Under the pieces are notes generated by a model that was not told the DNA's origin, did no database searches, and was given only the letters and a program-made list of their open reading frames with translations. Positions 25,922 to 38,664 of a DNA stretch of 64,000 bases are shown piece after piece. The stretch's first letter is position 1. Each line of letters begins with the position of its first letter. The DNA is taken from NCBI GenBank assembly GCA_012932295.1, contig JAAONU010000011.1, positions 47,184,352 through 47,248,351 of the forward strand, in the 5' to 3' direction. Source of the DNA: Cyclina sinensis (taxonomy: Eukaryota > Mollusca > Bivalvia > Venerida > Veneridae). Position numbers and translations under genes: made by a program.

Positions 25922-28816
25922 CTGAAATGGCAATGTATAAATAAGTGATGGATATGTATGCTTGGCGAAGGTTTAAGAATAAGGCGAAAAAGAAACATGT
26001 ACAATAACCGCTCGTAAGTGGAACAGTATAGGGGAGAAAAGGGACTTGTAATCATTGGAGGAAAGAAAAAATGTGTACTTTAGATTTCAGATTTACAGTT
26101 GGACATTTTGCTACAGAACAGTGAGGAACGTAACAAAGTCAAAAACTGAAAAACGTATGACTTGATGGTAAAAATAAGGAATCATGTAAGAACAGAGCAA
26201 TGAGGAGCAGAACATGGTCAAAAAGAGCAAAGTTGAGGACATCAGAGTAGGTGTAAATAAGAATTTATGTTAGTGCAGAACAGTGAGGAACAGAACCTAG
26301 TCAAGAACAGCAAGATCGAGTACATTTGCGTACAGTATGAATAAGCTTTTATGAGACAGCATAACAGTAATTAACACAAGATGGTCAAAAACAGCAAAGT
26401 TGAGGACATTAGAGTACGGTATAAATAAGCATCTATGTAAGAGCAGAACAGTAAGGAACTGTTCGAACAGAACCTAGTCGAGAACAGTTAAGCCGAGGAC
26501 ATCAAAGTACGGTATAAATAAGCAATCGTGTAAGAGCAGAACAGTGAGGAACAGAACCTAGTCAAGAACAGCAAAGCCGAGGACATCAAAGTACGGTATA
26601 AATAAGCAATCGTGTAAGAGCAGAACAGTGAAGAACAGAACATAGTCAAGAGCAGCAAAGCCGAGGACATCAAGGTACGTAATAAATGAGCAATCGCGTA
26701 AGAGCAGAACAGTCAAGAACAGAACATAGTCAAGAACAGTAAAGCCGAGGACATTAGAGTGCTGTATGAATAAGCCATCGTATAAGAGCAGAGCAGTGAG
26801 GAATAGAACCTAGTAAAGAACAGCAAAGCCAAAAACATTACAGTACGGTATAAATAAGCAATTATGTGCGAGCAGAACAGTGAGGAACAGAACCTAGTGA
26901 AGAACAGCAAAGCCGAAAACATTACAGTACGGTATAAATAAGAATTTATGTGACAGCAGAACAGTGAGGAACAGAACATAGTGAAGAACAGCTAAGCCGA
27001 TGACATTGCAGTACGGTATAAATAAGCAATCTTTTTTTTGCAGAACAGTTACAAACAGCACATAGTCATATAAGCAAAGCCGAGGGTATTAGAGTACGGT
27101 ATAAATAAGCAATCGTGTGCGAGCAGAGCAGCGAGGAACAGAACCTTGTCAAGAACAGCAAAGCCAAGAACATTAGAGTACCGTATAAATAAGCAATCGT
27201 ATAAGAGCAGAACAGTAAGGAACAGAACCTTGTCAAGAACAGCAAACCCGAGGACTTCAGAGTACGGTAGAAATAAGCCTTTATGTGACAGCAGAACAGT
27301 GAGGAACAGAACCTAGTCAAAATCAGCAAAGCAGAAGACATTAGAGTACTGTATGAATAAGCAATCGTGTGAGAGCAGAACAGAAATTAGTCAAGAAAAA
27401 CAATGCCGAGGACAATAGAGAACAGTATAAATAAGCAATTACATTAAAGCAGAACAGTGAGGGACAGAACCTAGTCAAGAAAAGTTATGTCGAGGATATT
27501 AGAGTACGGTATGAATAAGCAATCGTATCTGAGCAAAACAGTGAGGAACAGAACCTTGTCAAGAACAGCAAAGTGGAAGACATTAGAGTACGGTATGAAT
27601 AAGCAATCGTATCTTAGCAGAACAGTGAGGAACAAAACCTAGTGAAGAACAGCAAAGTGGAAGAGATTAGAGTACAGTATTAATATGCAGTTGTGTAAGA
27701 GCAGAACAGAATACAGTCAAGAACATTGAAGTCGCGGAAATTAAAGAACTGCTTAAATAAATAATCATGTAAGAGCAGAAAAGTGCAGAACAGAACCCAT
27801 AAGAACAAGAACAGCAAAGTGGAGGAAATAAGAATATGGCAGAAATAAGAAATCATGTAAGAGAACAACAGTCAGGAACAAAGTAAAACAGACAGAACAG
27901 ATCAGACAGTTGTACCGACATGTACAAAATACACTGTCTTAACATGCAAAATTTCCAAAACCAAATACAATTAAAAGATAATATATCTGATTGTTATTCT
28001 AAGAACATCAGCCAGGCCAACACTCTAAGACTTTTGAATTCCAGTGAAAAAACACGGTATCTTAGATTTAGATAGATTATCTAGAATATATCGGTAACAG
28101 AAAAAGAGATTGAGAGGCCGCTAACATTTGTTTGTATTTTAAGCATTATTATTTGCTGACCTCTTCTGTAGCATTTCTGAAACGTCTGTCTTGACCTAAT
28201 TAATGGTCTTAACAAGCGCAATTCTAGTGGATATATTTTGAAAGAATTTAGAAGTGTTCTAAAATGCAAGAGGTGTGTGGTATTAAAACTATGATTCCAA
28301 TAAAGGAATTCTCTATAAAGCTGCAAATATTCTGTAAATAAAATTTTGAAGAAGAATTTAAAAGAGAAAACAGCAGGAATAAAAAAATGAAGCAACAGCT
28401 GAACCAAATAACAGCAAAACAAAACAAACGCATAGGTAAATGAAAACAAACTGAGCGTTTAACAATTGCATACCATCGCTTACTCGATTTGCGCCTGCCA
28501 ACTGGTTCTAAGAAATTATCTGGTATTTAAGATTACCTCATAATACTTAAGCAAATTGTCTTATCAATGAGAAAGTAAAGTTTGCATCATAATTTTATCG
28601 CATGTTGCACAAGACAGTTCTCAGCAGCCGAAACTAAGCTCGATTATCTAACACAGCAGACGACATATTCATATCTGACATGGGATACAAACACTTGAAG
28701 TTGATCAAATCAGTGGCCACATTGATAGACAATTAAAATAATCTTGTTTGGTTTTGTTTAATTTGGTTCTGTTTAAGCGAATATTAGCATTACAAAATAA
28801 TGATTTTTTTTTTTTT

Positions 28817-28847
<31 letters not shown>

Positions 28848-31800
28848 GTGTTCATATACTGATGTATAAAGTATTTACTATCGTTAGAGAAATAAAAGCT
28901 TTTAACAAAGTGTGTGTTGTATATACTTACCGCAGCATTTTGACCCTCCCTTTTCTTTTTATAACATGAACTGCAAAAAGAAAAAAACGTAGACAATAAT
29001 TCCATTAAGTATATTATACATGTCACTTTCTTCTAAAGCTTAAATTCTCATTGTAAGAAATGCTAGGTATGCAAGTTCTGAGAGGATTTCGAGAGCAGAC
29101 TGCGCAGGTTTGTTCAAAACACTTGCTTAATAATGATCTCACTTAAAAACTTTTTTAGAGTTATGCAGAAAATAGCATTTATATACAGATTCATGTTCCC
29201 TATTTTTGTTAATGTTTGGTAAATCTTAGTATTTTCAAGACATCTTGTCCAGACCTACTCAATCTGCTTTGTGATATTTTTATAGTATCGTTTGACGTAC
29301 AGATAGATACACAGCTATCGTCACATAACTAACGGCTATCCGTACGAGCTAAGAATAACGGAAACAAGCTGCATCAAATTTTGGCTTGTGCATCCTCTAT
29401 GCAAAGGTAAATTTGCATCAAGTCTCGTCTGCCAGTCATTAACAGACTAATTCAGTTACAAGGTTACAAAGTTTTGCAAAGTTATAAACCAGTTATCATG
29501 CACATTAATTACAGGCATATTTTAAGCACAAACCACCATTATGTTTTCAAGAGTTGTAATTAGGCATGCAAAGAAACCTGGCTTTTCTAACATAATACAC
29601 GTCCTACCCGTGCAATCACTGACAAGGTTTTCCTTTCAAAAGTTTTACAAAAACATTGCAATGCGCATTTTCAAAATCAGATAACTCAATTTATCTTAAT
29701 TATTTGGAAATCCTTTGTACATATAAACATATAAATATCTTCTGAAAGTAAAGACTGTTTTTCTTACAAGTTCTGAAAATAATTTATTTAAATCGTGATG
29801 GTTTGGGTACAAGAAAAATAAAGATTTTACTCTCGTATTTTGAGAATAACGTAGAAAAAAATGTTGACAGTAGAGAAAACAAATATTGAAGAGTTGCCAA
29901 CAGGTTTCAGATATTCCATACACTCGGTCGAGTAATGAGCAGCAGGATCTATTTTAATCTTTCTTTGCCCGCAAGAATTGAGTTTTAATGACAGTTTTGA
30001 AATATCTCAGTACGTTGGAAAGAGTGAAATTGTGCTGAAAATTTCTTATTTTCCGCGACAAGATATAGCGCATAATTCATGCCATTGTAAATTGTCATAT
30101 CTTTATACGAAAGAGTTTTTGTTACATTTTAAAGCTATTACAAAAGATTATGCAGACACAGATGATTAATGTTCGTAAGAAAACGTGAACACCGTACTAA
30201 CATTTCAGCTCTTTCTAGGACAATATAACACTTAGAGACGTCGTTTTAAGCTGACATTTTTGTGACGTATTTGGTTGCGTCACTGAATCACACTAGCCTT
30301 ATTCCTGGATTAAGTAGTTTGAAGTATTGTTTATAATGAACTTCATTCTTTTACCACTTTGAGATACTGCTCTTCGTCATACTCAATATTTGTTTACAGC
30401 AAAGCGAAGCATACTGAACTTACTGATCGATCTGGAATGTATTTTGAAGGACAATAATTTTTAGATATTCCATATGTCTTTTTGTGACATTTCATATCAC
30501 CAGCTACTTCTGGCGACAACACCCATGACTTCAAGGTTAAATGCCATTCTGAAACAACTGACCAGGCTCTTTTGTATAAAACTGCTGTCTTTTAGAATCT
30601 GAACAAGAACAGTTGGTGTTTATCAGATTACCTTATGTAGTAGATAGCATCTTTAAGACTGGCCACAATTTTTACGCTCGTTGCATTTTTAGTTTAACTT
30701 TTGAAAATCATATAATAATATCTGTGTTTTTCTCACAAAACTAAAAGAAATTATAAAATCTTTATTCAGTCAACACTAAAGTGCACTAAACCAAAATTAC
30801 AGTTCATACTTAAACTGGTCTTCGAGATAGCATAGACTACAACAAATGGCTGTGTTAGTTTATAATACTGCACCCTTTGTCCACCTTCAAAAACAAGAAT
30901 TATAACTTTCTTCATTTCATAAAAAATATTTCTCCTGTGCATTCATAGAAACTTCGACCAGTATTCTTTTTGACCCAGTAATTACCTGTATTAAGCTCCA
31001 TTTAAATGCCAAACTCTACTTACTGTATACTTATTGTTATAAATATTTTGACAGGTATTGCCCAGTTGTAGTGCTCATATAACCCGAGCCGCTATGCAAA
31101 GGTTAAATAAGCTAAAAATAGTATACAGCCGGCCATAAAATCTATCAAAATTCATCCTAAAGAATTCATAATATTGCACGGCTACATCTTAAAATAAATA
31201 TTTAAATGTGTGTATGAATTTGCAGGAATTGGGGGTTGGAGTGGGGGTGCAATTATGAATGTCATTGCCGTGTTCATATGATTGGTTAATATAAACGTGA
31301 CGGTTGTACAATCTATAATACAAACTTGCAGTATAACAGAAACGAAATGGAAGAAAAGCTAATCTTCAAAAATGATATGTGTCAAAATGATACTTACAAT
31401 AAGCAAAGAAGAACAATTTCACAGGCAATGATGAAAGCACCGATTATTGGATAAACATACGATATTGGCGGGAAATCACCATCGCTTGTTGATGAACCCA
31501 TCTTTTCAATGGAAATATTATAGGAGCTGGTATATAACGGGGTTGATGTGTACCCTTGAGATTTCGTTGATATTGTACGTGTTCCAGGCCTTGTGGTTAT
31601 ATTAACTGATACACCAGTGAAAAAGTCTTCAGTAGATGACGCTGAAGACACAATGGCAGAAGATTTCGTAGATGACACAGTCGAAAAAATGACAGATTTC
31701 GTTGATGACACAGTTGGCGAAGTGACAGAGGGTTCCGTGGATGAAGTGGTAATTGTTAGATCAGTCTCTGTATCGCTGCCAGATCCGTTCTTTATAAATC

Positions 31801-34800
31801 CATAACGATGCAGAACAACTTTAAACTTATCAACACAATCACTAGCTCCCAGACACTGGTTCCAGTTGCTATAGTTATAGAGATTTGGATATGTTTGTAG
31901 GCACTCTTCAATAACAAATACACGGTCAACGCATGTTAGACAACGATCACCAACACTGTTGTTGCATACAAGTTGCAGACTGTTGTGCGGGGGGCACGGC
32001 ACAGTATATATAAACGGACACACCTCTAATGGCTTTTCATATTCAATGTCTTGGTCAGTACTGAAAGAAAGAAAAAAAAGTATTGACAACTCATTATTCT
32101 AAGCCTTATCTTGATTTTACTCGGGATGTCAATGTCGATTTTTACACCTGAGCTGTTACCAGGTAAATTTATCTCAACAGAATATTTTTTTGAACAATCC
32201 TCTCTCATCAAATAATCGATTACTATATGAAAGTAACTTTATTAGAATGGTTTGTACCGAACAAGTATTGCTGTTAGCGTTTATATGATAGAAAATTGCT
32301 GGAGTATCTGAAGGCACTCTTGTGTATCGGTTAAGGGCAGCCAGACTTGTTCTGTCAAACAGCTGTTTATACGTACAGTTAATATCTGACAGCGAACTGT
32401 TTCATACAAGATGAAACAGAACTGACATCAGATAAAACATACAAGAATCAATGCCCGACGAAAATATGTTTCTGTTCTCGCTGCAAACCCCTGTGATCTG
32501 CATGTGAACAAACAAATTATGTTCTTTTTTTCTGTCGTCTGTTAAAGTCATAAGTAATTGCTCAGATACAGAGCTGTACTTTACGTCATTTCTCAAAAAA
32601 CAAGCTAAGCTGAACACAAAAGAAGATAAGAAAGAAAGAACTAAATAAACAGGAAAGTTTTCTGCAAATCTTTAAATTAACGCTAAAGCCGGATTTTTAT
32701 TGTATATTTTTAGATGGATGAAATAAAATTCTTGAATTTCTGCAAGTCTAAAAATCGTTAAAGGTAAAAGCAACCCCTATACTGCATAGAAAAAGTACCT
32801 ATATACGGCGTGAGATTACCGTAATTTTATGTTCCTGTCGTTTTCATTTATAAAGACAAGGGAAAAAAAGTGGGATTTCTTAATACTTATAAAATAGGCA
32901 CTATAAAAAAGATGAAGCATGAAGTCTTCCTGTGTAGGAAAGACCTGCGCTTTGGTAAGACGTGTCACCGACAGCTGAGACAGGCCAGAGTACTAGATTG
33001 ATAACCAACTTACAATCCGTCAAGCAGCCGTCCCATTCGTGGCTACAGCTACACAGTTATTAGAGATTTTAAAGAACACCAGACAGACGAATTGGTGAAC
33101 TAACACAAAATTCATATAGATTTAATTATAAATCGCTGAAATCTATTGTTGAAAACAGTAATTTAATTCAAATGAATGTCTTCACATTATTATGGTAGTT
33201 GAAACGGAACCATCATCTTCCATCAGTTCTTTCCGTTTTAACTACTATTTAACTTAGAAATGGTAATTCTGGTGCACTGACACGTTCAGAGCGTCCTGTG
33301 CACAAGATTCAGGTGTTAGTCCTGTGTGAAACTTAAGACCAGTTGTTAGTCCTACGTGAAACGAAAGACCAATTGTGTAAATGGTCCTCTACATTGTACG
33401 GATAACCTCAGTAAAATGTAAATGTGCCGGTAATCAACATAGAAACAAAAAAGCGTATTAAGAGGCAATTTAATCAAATTTTCACAGATGAAAAGACAAG
33501 ACACAACCCTGACATGGGACAATGTATATGATAACAAGAAATATTTACACTATTTAATGTAAAAATTTGGGGAAAAAAAAAACATCTTCATAGAACGCAC
33601 AGTTCTAATGCGTAAACAATATTTATCAACACCAGCTTAGATAGTAGACCTTTAAGTGAAACAAAAATACACTGCCATTGAAAAGAAAAAAAAAACATGT
33701 GGCTTTATGGTATCGACTACTGAAGAAAAAAATAATACAACAACAACAAACAATTAGGCTCGAATCCATATATGAAATCTCCATTACTTCCGGTAATAAC
33801 TGAATCATGAACATTTATCACAAGCTGAGAATATTGATTCGCTGATTTAGTTCAACTGAAATACTGGAATAAAATGAAAGAACTAGGAAAAAATAAATCG
33901 TAATTGCTCAAAGTTTCCAATAAAACTCAGATAGAATAAAAAACGCTCTGGAGAACTAGTGAAAGACAACGCTTGGTATATAAGTGGTTTTATTAAATAT
34001 AAATGATTTCTCCGAAACACAAAACTCGTTAGAGTGTGCAGATGATAATAAGGTAGCCCATACCTAATCAGGCAATGTAGACCATAACAAAGGCAGTGCA
34101 GACAATAACATCTGAGCATAACATAGATAGACAGTGCAGACCTATTGCGATTGCATTTATGCTTTATTCAATATTTCAGTAAAAACTAGTTAAACTCCTA
34201 AACACGGCAAACAATGCAATTTAAGAAATTTGAGGGGATCAGAAGTGGTTGGTACTTAAGTGAATGTAGAAGAACCTTCGTAACTAATCAAAGCATCTTT
34301 CAGAAAAGAGGCGATACAAAGAATTATTGGTGAAGACACGTTTAACATCCTTGCACAAACTTATTCATATCATTTCTGAAATTATGGAGTACAATTAGAG
34401 TTCCCATGTATGTGCACTTTTATTCCTGATATTTGATCCCATTTTCTATATCACGGAATCGTGTGAAGCTGTGCCGATTTCTGCCTCAACAAAATGGAAT
34501 TAATTGCTTTAACAGACATGTTTGCCTTTGCTAGAATAGCTTCATTCGATGTCAAAAACATGCATCGTAATCAAACAACAGATAAACAACAAAAAACAAC
34601 AACAACAAAACAAAAACACCCAAAAAACAACAACAAAAAAACAAAAACAAACAAAAACAAACAAAATGAATAACAAAAAACAATAAACAACAACGAAAGC
34701 TCGGCTCAGCATTGCCGACACTTCAAGGGAAAGAAACGAATACCAACAATATGTTTTGTAGAGTTTTACATGCGTGCCTACATGGAAGGATTGCAAAAAT

Positions 34801-37800
34801 ATTGTAGAAATAACATTAAGACAGCATGAGCTCACAGATATAGGAAGTTATGACTGCTATATGAGATATTACAGTAAAACTGTATTCCTAAGATATTTTC
34901 ATGGAATTAGCTCTGTTAGTAGGATAGATTTTAAGCTAGCCTTGCTTTGACCCAAACCTATCCCTTTTCAAAATGAAAGAAAAGTTAAACGTAATAAAGG
35001 CGTCCATGTTTTACGTTTAGGCAGTCTACCTTTTCAAAGGATTCTCAACACTTTTATGCACATACCTTTAGTTTACCAAAAGAACAATTCACACGTTTAC
35101 CACTGAAAATTTTAGTTGTCAAAGACAATCTAATTTTTATTATTTAACAGCGATTTTTTTTCTTATAATCTTCTGCCGAATATCGGCTGTTTTCTCACGG
35201 AAATGATCGTATCTGTAACGATTATAATGCAAAATTTTTCACTGACGAGACAATTTCAACAGTTACGCCTGCGCTAGTCTCGAAACAAGCAGGCAAATAT
35301 GCAAGCTAGCGACATAATGCAGCATTTACTCACAGTATCTTCTTTAAATGCGTTGTGCCACTTCGGATTTACGCAGCAACAGATGAAAGTAGGCGTTACA
35401 GAAAATGTAACCAGTAACTTCGTTAAAAATGATGTGAAAATAGATTAATGATGGCGCGTTTGAAGCCAATATTTAATCACCACCTAGTGACTTCATATTG
35501 AAAATGTAGTTTTAAGGTTGTTTTTAAAAATTCGCCGCTGGTTTTTAATACGCCGGAACTATTCTCTGTGTGCCACTTTGGACTGCAGTCTCGTGCAGTC
35601 ATAATATAATTCCGCGACCTACGTGCGTAGTAATTCCCTTGAGAATTCACAGTAAATTAATTAATTTCCATGAAACTGCATTAGAAAATCGCGTTCTATA
35701 TTTGTACACATAGCTTAACAATCCTGAATCCGGCTAAGTATGGCTAGTATATACATGTAGCATGTAACAGATGGAATAAAACAGAGTAAGTAATCAACAT
35801 ACGGAACAAAACAAAACATGGCGGACAGAAATTTGCTTTTATACCATTTGTGATTTTACCTTCTCCAGATAACATCCCATATCAAAAAGATAAAACTTAG
35901 CTCAGATATAAAATGGTAGCTTTCCAACAAATATTCACTTTAGTTATAACTATTTCATATACCTATACACTTATTGAAAGTTGCTCGCATGGTTAGTTTA
36001 ATAAAATCCAGATTCGCTATTTATGCAAGCTACGATCTAAAATGTTATAAAATTACCATAAAATGACAGAAGACACTGTTAACACATCCTCTTGCCTTTC
36101 ACTTACTCAACAACAACTTGTTTCAAACAAAACACAATATTTACTGTTTCTTACAATTCGCCTAAATGATGCTTGCCAGGTAATGATTGTTATTGAAAAC
36201 GCACGTTTCTCATTGAATATTATTTTAAGGCTTCTTTGAATACCTATGCAATGATACTTAAACTATCTCCCGCATGGTTCGTATTAGCTTCGAGGTTTTG
36301 AAGCTAACACTGTACATCAAAATTATTGCAGGGGCGTAGGTCTATGGCAGACCATTGATTGCAAAATAACCTAGATAGACATAAACATATAACAAAGGTA
36401 ATGTTAGCACCTTTTAGCAGTTGATATGTTTTTTGACTGTAAGTAATGAATAATCACTAAAATCTTAAATCTATGATAGACAGAAATCCTAATTTAATCG
36501 TCTTGAGTTATTCCTTTGGCACACGTTTCAAAATAATTCAAAATGAACTTAAGTTAAAGTTTGAAACTCTTAAACTTGAAATTTTCTGGCTTTTTCAAAA
36601 AAAAAAGTAAAAACCGCAACAATATCTTACAAATAAATACACAATAACTTAAATTTGTTGCGATTTTGGTAAACAAGGCAAAAATATACGCCCTTGCTGT
36701 AGAACATTTATCGTAAAGTAACATTTACCTGTAAATTTATCATTATTTTGTATCCGTGGAGAACCTAACGCTAATATTTTATGTCCAAAGTGTAATATTA
36801 TGATATGATCAGAAGGTGATGGGGTAATGGAACATCAAAACATTTGTACACAATACTGATGCTGAATAGATATAAATATCATTTTACAATCGCGAGAAAA
36901 ATGTTTACAACATACACTGATGCGTTATTTTTTTTGACCGATAAACCCCATCCGTAACTGTATACGTGTACTGTAAACATAATCGACCAGCATCATAATC
37001 GATTTGTTTGTTTATATATTGAACGTGCTAATGGCCTGTGGAAACAGTCGAGCAAAATGCATTTAATTTGATATATGAAAGTTTAAGCAAGCAATTGATA
37101 AACAAAAAACGAAACATAACAAGCCTCAAGAAAGACACAGACATAAAGACACAGACATATTTTTCTTCACTCTGCAACAGATGGTTTGCGGATACTTAAA
37201 AGACACTTGAATAAAATCAATACCCTTTCTCCTCGAGAAACAGTATGTGAAAATCTGTTGTCAACTCAAAAGCTGTAGTATTAATGAAACATGATTTAGA
37301 TTAAAAATTTAAAAGCAATTTGTCGCTTCGCCAATCAAGGGTTAAGGACCATTTCTAATATTGTCTTAAACTGAACACTGCATTTGTTTTCAACAAGTGC
37401 AGACACGTCTGTGAAACCCTTTTAGCTTCTGTTGATAGTTTACACGTTTATCGTGTGGAACTTACATATAAATTTTATAAATTTACACATATATATGTAC
37501 CTCTATATAGAGCTTACACATAAATTTTACAAATATGATGAAATCAAATACGATAATACATTTTCATACATAAATTGTTACACTGTATGCATTTTAAACA
37601 GAAATTCGGACCGTTTCATTGCAACGTAAACATCAGTGCAATAAAATGAAATTTAACGATGACTTTTATTGCATAAGGAACTCGCTTCTATTGTTTCATG
37701 ATATCAGGAAATGACTGCAATACGATGAAACAATTGGATAGTTCTAAAAATAACTGACAGGTGTCAGAACTTTATTCTTCTCGAAAATCTGATATTTTAT

Positions 37801-38265
37801 AGTTTATGATTTTCGAAAGAGATCAAATACAATTCCAAATATTTACATTGTATAATAATAGCTTCGTTTTTAAACATTTCAGACAAACAAATCTACAGAA
37901 GATAGCAGCAGATAGCATCTAAAACACGAAAATAAACAAACAAATATCTTGAAAACTCTCTGAGAAAATCACGAACTGAATACTCGAAACGTTTACCTGT
38001 ATAATTCCAGCATTTCACATGGATTATAGATTCTCCTGATATGATTTACGTTTTTAAAGATATAATTATGCGATAGAGCGGGAAAATCGAAATATCGAAC
38101 TCACCTGGCATTAAAAATACCAGTTGTTGAAGCGCCATCACTTGATTGTGTTGCCATGGTAATAGGGCACATAATTACAACAATACATTGTAGCAAGCTG
38201 ATTAAAAATACATGATACATGGGTGACGACCAGATTGCACGTGAGGGTCTTGAGGCCACTTTCAT
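25721..38265 (-). CDS. Orphan type I membrane glycoprotein with Cys-rich ectodomain (4 coding exons)
   Basis: Minus-strand exons 38265-38105, 32060-31398, 28970-28931 and 25921-25721 join in phase to give 354 residues. Residues 1-38 form a signal peptide (hydrophobic HVFLISLLQCIVVIMCPITM, likely cut near TMA-TQ). Residues 60-135 form a compact domain with eight cysteines (68, 76, 86, 94, 97, 107, 123, 129). Residues 145-250 are a Ser/Thr-rich, mucin-like stalk. N-glycosylation sequons occur at N87, N116, N145, N207 and N235. A membrane helix at about 253-278 is followed by KKKR and an acidic 75-residue cytoplasmic tail with a YKSYINLKYIDD tyrosine cluster. No family is recognised. The architecture suggests a cell-surface receptor or adhesion protein, which is inference. 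Intron 3 contains an 84-bp array. Confidence 0.82.
26150..27880. repeat. 84-bp tandem repeat array in an intron of the orphan gene
   Basis: About 20 copies of an 84-bp unit including AGTACGGTATAAATAAGCAA, TCGTGTAAGAGCAGAACAGT, GAGGAACAGAACCTAGTCAA and GAACAGCAAAGCCGAGGACA. Because 84 is 28 codons, the minus strand (the gene's own strand) carries ORFs with a 28-residue repeat of SALLFLTRFCSSLFCSYTIA type. These lack a start context, splice sites and conservation between frames, so I treat them as non-coding. Units become degenerate after 27350. Confidence 0.92.
27881..28930. other. Intron sequence between the 84-bp array and exon 3
   Basis: AT-rich intronic DNA of the orphan gene. The only notable structure is the T/G homopolymer pair at 28804-28848, listed separately. 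ORFs here are not gene-like. Confidence 0.5.
28804..28848. repeat. Oligo-T / oligo-G homopolymer junction
   Basis: Twenty-three T are followed directly by twenty-two G. The G run could form a G-quadruplex; equally, such a junction is prone to sequencing or assembly length error. It sits about 80 bp from exon 3 of the orphan gene, inside intron 3 on the minus strand. Confidence 0.9.
28931..28970 (-). CDS. Orphan membrane protein, 40-bp micro-exon
   Basis: Acceptor CTTTTTGCAG and donor GTAAGTAT on the minus strand. The exon begins in phase 2 and ends in phase 0, linking exactly to its neighbours. It encodes the end of the membrane helix and the stop-transfer segment FSCYKKKREGQNAA. Without it, reading from exon 2 into the next exon would be out of frame. 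Confidence 0.8.
28971..31397. other. Intron 2 of the orphan gene
   Basis: AT-rich, no repeats of note and no coding potential beyond chance ORFs. A small piece near 31075-31100 (ATAACCCGAGCCGC) shares 14 bp in reverse orientation with 23352-23366, possibly an old dispersed repeat. Confidence 0.45.
31398..32060 (-). CDS. Orphan membrane protein, main ectodomain and membrane exon
   Basis: Acceptor TTTCTTTCTTTCAG and donor GTAAGTATC on the minus strand. The 663-bp exon encodes residues 54-275: the eight-cysteine domain, the Ser/Thr-rich stalk (many TVSSTKS-type near-repeats) and most of the membrane helix (PIIGAFIIACEIVLLCL). The single-exon cysteine domain could be tested against domain databases. 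An antisense ORF (31593-31805) is a shadow of this exon. Confidence 0.85.
32061..38104. other. Intron 1 of the orphan gene (6 kb)
   Basis: AT-rich intronic DNA. It contains a (CAA)n-like low-complexity tract at 34575-34692 and two diverged copies of a GTTAGTCCT.TGTGAAAC motif near 33315-33365. I see no other gene or transposon. Confidence 0.5.
38105..38265 (-). CDS. Orphan membrane protein, first coding exon with signal peptide
   Basis: ATG at 38265-38263, nine bases after an AG acceptor (ATATTGCAG), so at least one upstream non-coding exon exists. It encodes 53 residues and part of a codon, with donor GTGAGT. The basic N-terminus (MKVASRPSRA) and the hydrophobic core at residues 18-36 form a signal peptide. 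The ORF in another frame at 38138-38323 is a shadow. Confidence 0.8.
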
Positions 38266-38664
38266 TGTCGTCTGCAATATAAAAGCAAAAAATGACAGTA
38301 TGTAGAAAACAATGTAATGTCATCTATACATGATATTGAGTGTTGTGTTAAAATAGTTTGCTTACAAGCAAACTATAAATGATGTTTTACTTCCCCTCTG
38401 GGGGGCATTTACTGCCGGGTCGAATAAAACACGTGAGGGAAATATACCCACTGTGAGCTAATTGGTTTCAGTTTCATAGTGACACTGCGACAACAGATCT
38501 TCAAACTCAGACGCTACTTCAGTTCAATCAATCGCTCAAGAAAGACCCCCCACCCCGTAAGAGGATTCATTTGAATGAGGAACAACTAACGAAAACTATC
38601 TTCCTAAACAGACTCAAAGCCCTGACAACTTTTGAATCAATGACCTGCCAAACACACTAGTAAA

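Noticed and set aside
31593..31805. Plus-strand ORF with FVDDTV repeats
   Set aside because: Antisense shadow of the Ser/Thr-rich stalk exon of the orphan gene.
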